A stretch of 11,492 nucleotides of DNA from Pseudomonadota bacterium (lineage in GTDB: Bacteria; Pseudomonadota; Gammaproteobacteria; Xanthomonadales; Xanthomonadaceae), in assembly GCA_023444765.1 (NCBI GenBank), contig JAEXLY010000144.1, positions 1-11,492 of the forward strand, in the 5' to 3' direction. Below, piece by piece: positions 7,744-11,492 of this stretch; within the stretch, counting starts at the first letter, position 1; every line of letters starts with the position of its first letter. The position numbers and the translations under genes were made by a program. Below the pieces are notes generated by a model. That model did no database searches, had not been told where the DNA came from, and worked only from the letters and a program-made list of their open reading frames with translations.

Positions 7744-10700
7744 GCCGGTGCAGGCGCGGCCACGATGGCGAGAAAGCAGACCAGTTCGAAGTCGTCCAGG
7801 CCGGCGATGGGGTCGGTCAGGGCCGTGGTGGCGGGGCTCGCAAACAGGCTGTCGAGATCCTGGCCGGCCCTGCGGTCGATAATCGCCCCGACCGCCCGGT
7901 CCAGCAGTTGGGAGTAGGTCTCCATGGCGCGACCATCATCGGTGGTGCGGTTGAACAGCCGGCAGGCCGGGCCGATGGGCTCATCCCTGCCTTTGCAGGC
8001 GGCGCGTACCAGGTCCAGGATCTGCTTGACCTGGGTATGGTCGGACAGCACCTCGCCGGCCTCGCTCACGTACACCAGGTAGTAGGGATGCAGACGATTG
8101 AGCTGGGCGATGTTGACCCCGTGATTGCGGTTGCGCAGCGCGAAGATCACGCCCGGCGACAGTCCGCGATCCGGGTCTGCCGGCAGCACGGCATGCAGGC
8201 CGGTCGGCAGGCTGCCCAGCCCTTCGTGGCTGCGCAGGTAGTTGAGCAGGTCCATCCGGAAGTCGTTGAGGCCAAGGTCGGTGATCGAGACGCCGGTACG
8301 CACGTCCTCCAGCTCGATCACTTCGTCCTGGAGTCGCCGCAGTTGCTCCTTGCGGTAGGCGACGTCGTTGTCTGCCGCTCCGTGACGCAGGACATTGTCG
8401 TCGGCAGTCGCCACCACGTCGGCGATCACCATCCGGTTCTCGACCCGCTCCTTCAGGTTGATGTACTCGTCGAGCGAGATATCCGGCCAGAAGTTGACCA
8501 GCTGTACGCAGGCGTTGGTGGAACCGATGCGATCGATGCGGCCGAAGCGCTGGATGATGCGGACCGGATTCCAGTGGATGTCGTAGTTGATGACGCAGTC
8601 GCAGTCCTGGAGATTCTGGCCCTCGGAGATGCAGTCAGTGCCGATGAGCAGGTCGATCTCGCCTGGCTCGTCGGGAAACACCTGGGCCTTGTGCTTGGAT
8701 CGCGGCGAGAACAGTGTCAGCAGCGTCTGGAAGTCGTAGCCCTTGCCGAGCGTGGTACGGGGCGCATCCGAACCGGTCACCACCGCCGTGTGCAGGTGTC
8801 GATGCTGCAACAGGGCCGGCCCGAGCTGACGATAGAGGTAGTGCGCGGTGTCTGCGAAGGCGGTGAAGACCAGTACCTTGCGGTTGCCCGCGTTGTACGG
8901 CGCATCCAGTTTGGCTTCCACCTGTGCCAGCAGGCGTTGCAGCTTGGCGTCGTCGGCCGGGGACACCTTCTCCATCTCGTCCAGCAGGGCACTGATAACC
9001 TCCAGATCCTGCGAAAGTTCATGCTGCCAGCGCGGCAGGTCCATGTCGGCAAGATCGATGCGGATCTTTCCGCCGATGCTCGTGTCCGGGTCTGGCAGTT
9101 CGTCGGCGTCGGGTTCGCAGTCTTCGAATGCGCTGGTCAGGTCGAACGCGCCCGGATCCAGGGCGCCCTGGAGGTAACTCTCGATCCGTGAGAGGGTATC
9201 GGTGTGGCTGGTCTGGAGCTTGGACAGAGTGATGCGGAACGCCTCGACCGAGCTTTCCAGCCGCTTGAGGAGGTTGACGGTCATCAGGCGCTGCAGGCTC
9301 TTTTCCCGGTCGGCCTGTTTGAACGTGCCGCCGCCGCCAGCGACCTCGGTGTCGTACAGGGCCTCGTACTTCTTCACCCGGCTGGGAAGCAGGTAGCTGA
9401 CCGGTGCGTAGACGGCAAGCTTGAGCCGCGACAGTTCCTGGAAGATGGCGTTGAAGCCGATCACGTCCCCACGCCCGGTGAGTGGAGAATGGATCGAGAT
9501 CGGGCGCCGGCGCTCGGGGAACGGACCGATGTCGGCGGTGTCGTAGAAGGTTTCGATGTGCCGGCGCGATCGCGCGATGGTGACGCTGTCGAGCAGATCA
9601 AAGAAGTCGTAGTCGAGCATCGCGAGAATCGCGTCTGGCGTCCTGGCTTCGAGCGGCAGCTTCGACCAGATGTTGAACGCGCGCTGGGCGCTGTTGAAAA
9701 TCTCCTGCACGCTGCGGTCAGAGCCCAGCCTGCTGCGCAGGTTCTCCTCCTTGCCCTCATAGGCGAGCGCCAGCTGGTTGCGCAGGTCGTTGAAACGGTT
9801 ATTGACCGGCGTCGCCGACAGCATCAGTACACGCGTCTTAACGCCTTGGCGGATCACCCGGTTCATCAGCTTCTGGTACCGGGTCTCGCGGTCCTTGAAC
9901 GCATCGTTGTTGCGGAAATTGTGCGACTCGTCGATAACGACCAGGTCGTAGTTTCCCCAGTTGACACGGTCCAGCGGGATGCCGAGGGATTCACCCCGGT
10001 CGCGCTGCAGGTCGGTGTGGCATAGAACGTCGTAACTGAAGCGGTCCCGGACAAACGGGTTCGTCTTCAGATTCCGGCTGAAGGTGATCCAGTTGTCCGC
10101 AAGCTTCTTGGGGCATAGCACCAGGACCGACTTGTTCCGCAGCTCGTAGTACTTGATGACGGCCAGGGCGGTGAACGTCTTTCCCAGGCCAACGCTGTCG
10201 GCAAGGATGCAGCCATTGAAGGTCTCCAGCTTGTTGATGACGCCGGTGGCGGCATCGCGCTGGAAGTTGTACAGCCGGTTCCAGATCAGACTGTCGGCGT
10301 ACCCGGTCCGGTCATTGGGCAGCACGTCTTCACTGAGATCTTCAAGGAACTCGTTAAAGATGTTGTACAGCAGGAAGAAGTAGATGCGTTCTGGCGCATT
10401 CTCCCGGTAGACCGACGCGATATGGTCGTAGACCCGTTCGCTCACATCTTCAAGGCGCTCATCGTCCTGCCAAACCCGGTCGAAAAGCTCCAGAAACTGA
10501 TGCGTATGGGGCGCTTCACTGAAGCGGGTGACGTAGTTCGATACCGCATCGCCTGGCTGATAGCCAAGATCCACCGCTGTGAAGCCATGTAGCGGCTGGT
10601 AAACGGCCCGCTCATCCGCCGTCCGCAAGCAGGCGAACTGCTGCATTGGTGCCCCACCTCGGTTGGAACGGAAGCGCGCCTTGCGGCGCATCCATTCAGC

Positions 10701-11024
10701 GCACTCGCGTGCGATCGCGCGCTGGGTGAGCCGGTTCCTGAGGCGGACCTCGAACTCGGTGCCGAAGAAGCTGTGCTCGCGCTCGGGTCGTGGAATGTGA
10801 AACTCCCGGCGCTGCTTGACGACCTTGTCCGTCGCCTGCTCCAGGACGAAGGCCGGCGAGGTGAAGATGAACTCGAGACTTTCGATCTGTTCAAGCTCCT
10901 CGCGCAGAGCCTCGAACGCATAGATCGAGAACGTAGAGGCGGCAACCTTGAGCCGCGCACCGGGACGGATGGACTGCTTCAGGTCATCCCCGAGCCGCTT
11001 GGTGATGTTGTCGATGAGATCCAA
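7740..11024 (-). CDS. SNF2-family helicase with degenerate PLD-like N-terminal domain
   Basis: The product has 1094 residues from a TTG start. Residues about 15-190 resemble a phospholipase-D-like domain (LKVAASTFSIYAFEAL, LEFIFTSPAF), but the usual HxK signature and GSSN strand are not recognisable, so it is probably non-catalytic. The SNF2 motor follows: motif I ADSVGLGKT (275-283), motif II VVIDESHNF (362-370), motif III LSATPVNN (402-409), the C-terminal lobe start VLVFTAFADTAHYLY (about 717-731), motif V LLIGTDCISEGQNLQ, and motif VI QRFGRIDRIGS (825-835). It should be an ATP-driven double-stranded-DNA translocase. The last 200 or so residues match nothing I recognise. TTG 11024 is preferred because GGGGA lies seven bases upstream and the product then starts DLIDNITKRLGDDLK, where I recall relatives starting; ATG 11054 would add ten residues but has no ribosome site. 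It overlaps DUF4391 by ATGA. Confidence 0.92.
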   Translation of the reverse strand: MDLIDNITKRLGDDLKQSIRPGARLKVAASTFSIYAFEALREELEQIESLEFIFTSPAFVLEQATDKVVKQRREFHIPRPEREHSFFGTEFEVRLRNRLTQRAIARECAEWMRRKARFRSNRGGAPMQQFACLRTADERAVYQPLHGFTAVDLGYQPGDAVSNYVTRFSEAPHTHQFLELFDRVWQDDERLEDVSERVYDHIASVYRENAPERIYFFLLYNIFNEFLEDLSEDVLPNDRTGYADSLIWNRLYNFQRDAATGVINKLETFNGCILADSVGLGKTFTALAVIKYYELRNKSVLVLCPKKLADNWITFSRNLKTNPFVRDRFSYDVLCHTDLQRDRGESLGIPLDRVNWGNYDLVVIDESHNFRNNDAFKDRETRYQKLMNRVIRQGVKTRVLMLSATPVNNRFNDLRNQLALAYEGKEENLRSRLGSDRSVQEIFNSAQRAFNIWSKLPLEARTPDAILAMLDYDFFDLLDSVTIARSRRHIETFYDTADIGPFPERRRPISIHSPLTGRGDVIGFNAIFQELSRLKLAVYAPVSYLLPSRVKKYEALYDTEVAGGGGTFKQADREKSLQRLMTVNLLKRLESSVEAFRITLSKLQTSHTDTLSRIESYLQGALDPGAFDLTSAFEDCEPDADELPDPDTSIGGKIRIDLADMDLPRWQHELSQDLEVISALLDEMEKVSPADDAKLQRLLAQVEAKLDAPYNAGNRKVLVFTAFADTAHYLYRQLGPALLQHRHLHTAVVTGSDAPRTTLGKGYDFQTLLTLFSPRSKHKAQVFPDEPGEIDLLIGTDCISEGQNLQDCDCVINYDIHWNPVRIIQRFGRIDRIGSTNACVQLVNFWPDISLDEYINLKERVENRMVIADVVATADDNVLRHGAADNDVAYRKEQLRRLQDEVIELEDVRTGVSITDLGLNDFRMDLLNYLRSHEGLGSLPTGLHAVLPADPDRGLSPGVIFALRNRNHGVNIAQLNRLHPYYLVYVSEAGEVLSDHTQVKQILDLVRAACKGRDEPIGPACRLFNRTTDDGRAMETYSQLLDRAVGAIIDRRAGQDLDSLFASPATTALTDPIAGLDDFELVCFLAIVAAPAPA

Positions 11025-11031
11025 GCTGTTA

Positions 11032-11036
11032 TCCCC
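11032..11036 (-). promoter_or_regulatory. Ribosome binding site deciding the TTG start of the helicase
   Basis: On the minus strand GGGGA stands seven bases before TTG 11024. The alternative ATG at 11054 has only CG-rich sequence without a Shine-Dalgarno upstream. This supports the shorter form but does not prove it. Confidence 0.5.
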
Positions 11037-11070
11037 ATCCAGCCGCGGCAGCATACACCGCGGGGACGCT

Positions 11071-11093
11071 GGTATACTGCCCCCCACTATCGG
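11071..11093 (+). promoter_or_regulatory. Probable FrmR operator overlapping the frmR -10 box
   Basis: The plus strand reads TATACT, then G and six C (11079-11085), then ACTAT. A G/C tract flanked by TACT/ACTA arms is the known operator style of the FrmR/RcnR branch of the CsoR family. TATACT (11073-11078) matches five of six -10 bases and would place the frmR transcript start near 11085, so FrmR binding would block its own promoter. GTATAC is self-complementary, so a weaker -10-like TATACC faces the helicase gene. No good -35 box is visible on either strand. The site is 20-50 bp upstream of the helicase start. Confidence 0.65.
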
Positions 11094-11106
11094 AGACGCG
11101 GCGGCC

Positions 11107-11382
11107 ATGCCTCATTCGCCGGAGGAAAAGAGGAAGGTCCTCGCCCGCATCCGCCGCATCCGCGGCCAGTGCGAGGGCCTGGAGCGCGCGCTGGAAGGCG
11201 GCGCGGACTGCGGTCCGGTGCTGCAGCAGATCGCCGCAATCCGCGGCGCGGTCAACGGCCTGATGAGCGAGGTGCTCGAATCGCACCTGCGCGAACAGTT
11301 CGGCCATGCCGCGCACGACGACGCCGAGCGCGCCGCGCGCGTCACCGAGATGACCGGGCTGATCCGCTCGTACCTGAAATAA
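11107..11382 (+). CDS. frmR: Formaldehyde-responsive repressor FrmR
   Basis: The product is a 91-residue all-helical repressor of the CsoR/RcnR family, nearly the same length as E. coli FrmR. The start MPHSPEEKRKVLARIRRIRGQ and the middle LQQIAAIRGAVNGLMSEVLESH are very close to E. coli FrmR. Pro2 and Cys35, which in E. coli FrmR are joined by formaldehyde to release DNA, are both present, as is His60. Cys22 is an additional cysteine. It should repress itself and the downstream frmA until formaldehyde appears. GGAG at 11093-11096 is the probable ribosome site, ten bases before the ATG. The gene diverges from the helicase gene across about 80 bp. Upstream in-frame extension (to 10948) would run into the helicase gene and is rejected. 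Identity as FrmR rather than a metal sensor rests on Pro2/Cys35 and the adjacent frmA. Confidence 0.95.
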   Translation: MPHSPEEKRKVLARIRRIRGQCEGLERALEGGADCGPVLQQIAAIRGAVNGLMSEVLESHLREQFGHAAHDDAERAARVTEMTGLIRSYLK

Positions 11383-11389
11383 CGCATCC

Positions 11390-11409
11390 GGCGCGGTCGC
11401 GTCCGCGCC
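11390..11409 (+). other. GC-rich hairpin between frmR and frmA
   Basis: GGCGCGG (11390-11396) and CCGCGCC (11403-11409) form a perfect seven-pair stem with a six-base loop, eight bases after the frmR stop. No T-run follows, so it is not a classical terminator. It may stabilise or partly attenuate the frmR-frmA message (inferred). Confidence 0.5.
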
Positions 11410-11424
11410 CCCCTTCCGCATCGC

Positions 11425-11429
11425 AGGAG
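11425..11429 (+). promoter_or_regulatory. Ribosome binding site of frmA
   Basis: AGGAG stands eight bases before the ATG at 11438, a standard strong site that supports the start of the partial frmA gene. Confidence 0.75.
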
Positions 11430-11437
11430 CCACCACC

Positions 11438-11492
11438 ATGAAAACCCGCGCCGCCGTCGCCTTCGAACCGGGCAAGCCGCTGCAGATCGTCG
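11438..11492 (+). CDS. frmA: S-(hydroxymethyl)glutathione dehydrogenase, first 18 residues
   Basis: Only MKTRAAVAFEPGKPLQIV lies in the window, but this is nearly the N-terminus of E. coli FrmA (class III zinc alcohol dehydrogenase, glutathione-dependent formaldehyde oxidation in the cytosol). It lies 55 bp downstream of frmR in the same direction, the standard frmRA order. The rest of the enzyme, including its zinc ligands, is outside the window. Confidence 0.88.
   Translation, partial: MKTRAAVAFEPGKPLQIV

Noticed and set aside
5956..7917. Plus-strand open frame of 653 codons
   Set aside because: It is antisense to the ATPase and DUF4391 genes, is rich in Gly/Ala/Gln/Arg as expected from the reverse of GC-rich codons, and shows no family motif; the minus-strand proteins are clearly real.
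702..11024. DISARM or BREX system
   Set aside because: An SNF2 helicase and a methyltransferase are present, but nothing recognisable as DrmA, DrmB, PglZ or BrxC is in the window; the methyltransferase-endonuclease pair is a plain Type III mod-res.
11390..11409. Rho-independent terminator after frmR
   Set aside because: The stem is perfect but no T-run follows, and frmA begins shortly after in the same direction.

Overview
The window is GC-rich gammaproteobacterial DNA. Similarity of the FrmR protein and the first FrmA residues to the E. coli frmRA products, together with the base composition, suggests the Xanthomonadaceae/Lysobacterales, but the sequence alone does not fix the genus. Almost every base is coding. 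Nearly everything reads leftward (minus strand); only the right-hand edge (frmR and the start of frmA, 11107-11492) reads rightward.

Layout from right to left. (i) 11107-11492: the formaldehyde-response genes frmR and frmA, with a probable FrmR-type operator (a C6 tract between TACT and ACTA arms) at 11071-11093. (ii) 11024-7740: a large SNF2-type helicase with a degenerate phospholipase-D-like N-terminus, joined by an ATGA overlap to (iii) a DUF4391 gene (7743-7066). (iv) A gap of about 105 bp carrying an array of CGTCC boxes repeated every 23 bp, plus a 14-bp palindrome and weak promoter-like elements. (v) An AAA ATPase with a DUF4143/PD-(D/E)xK-like C-terminus (6960-5713). (vi) A Type III restriction-modification pair: mod (5701-3824), followed 8 bp later by res (3815-702). 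(vii) A secreted alpha/beta-hydrolase esterase (705 to beyond position 1) whose start codon overlaps the res stop codon in ATGA.

Reading as a whole: genes ii-vi form a composite anti-phage or DNA-processing locus. Mod should methylate adenine in a short asymmetric site. Res is an ATP-driven helicase-endonuclease that cuts unmodified sites. The SNF2-PLD helicase and DUF4391 form a tightly coupled second module. The ATPase sits between the two modules with its own upstream region. Established knowledge covers the separate protein families; cooperation among all five is inferred from order, overlaps and short gaps. The most notable points are the five-gene architecture, the 23-bp-periodic box array, a Mod recognition domain with clearly lower GC than the rest of the gene, and the first defence gene starting beside a probable FrmR operator.
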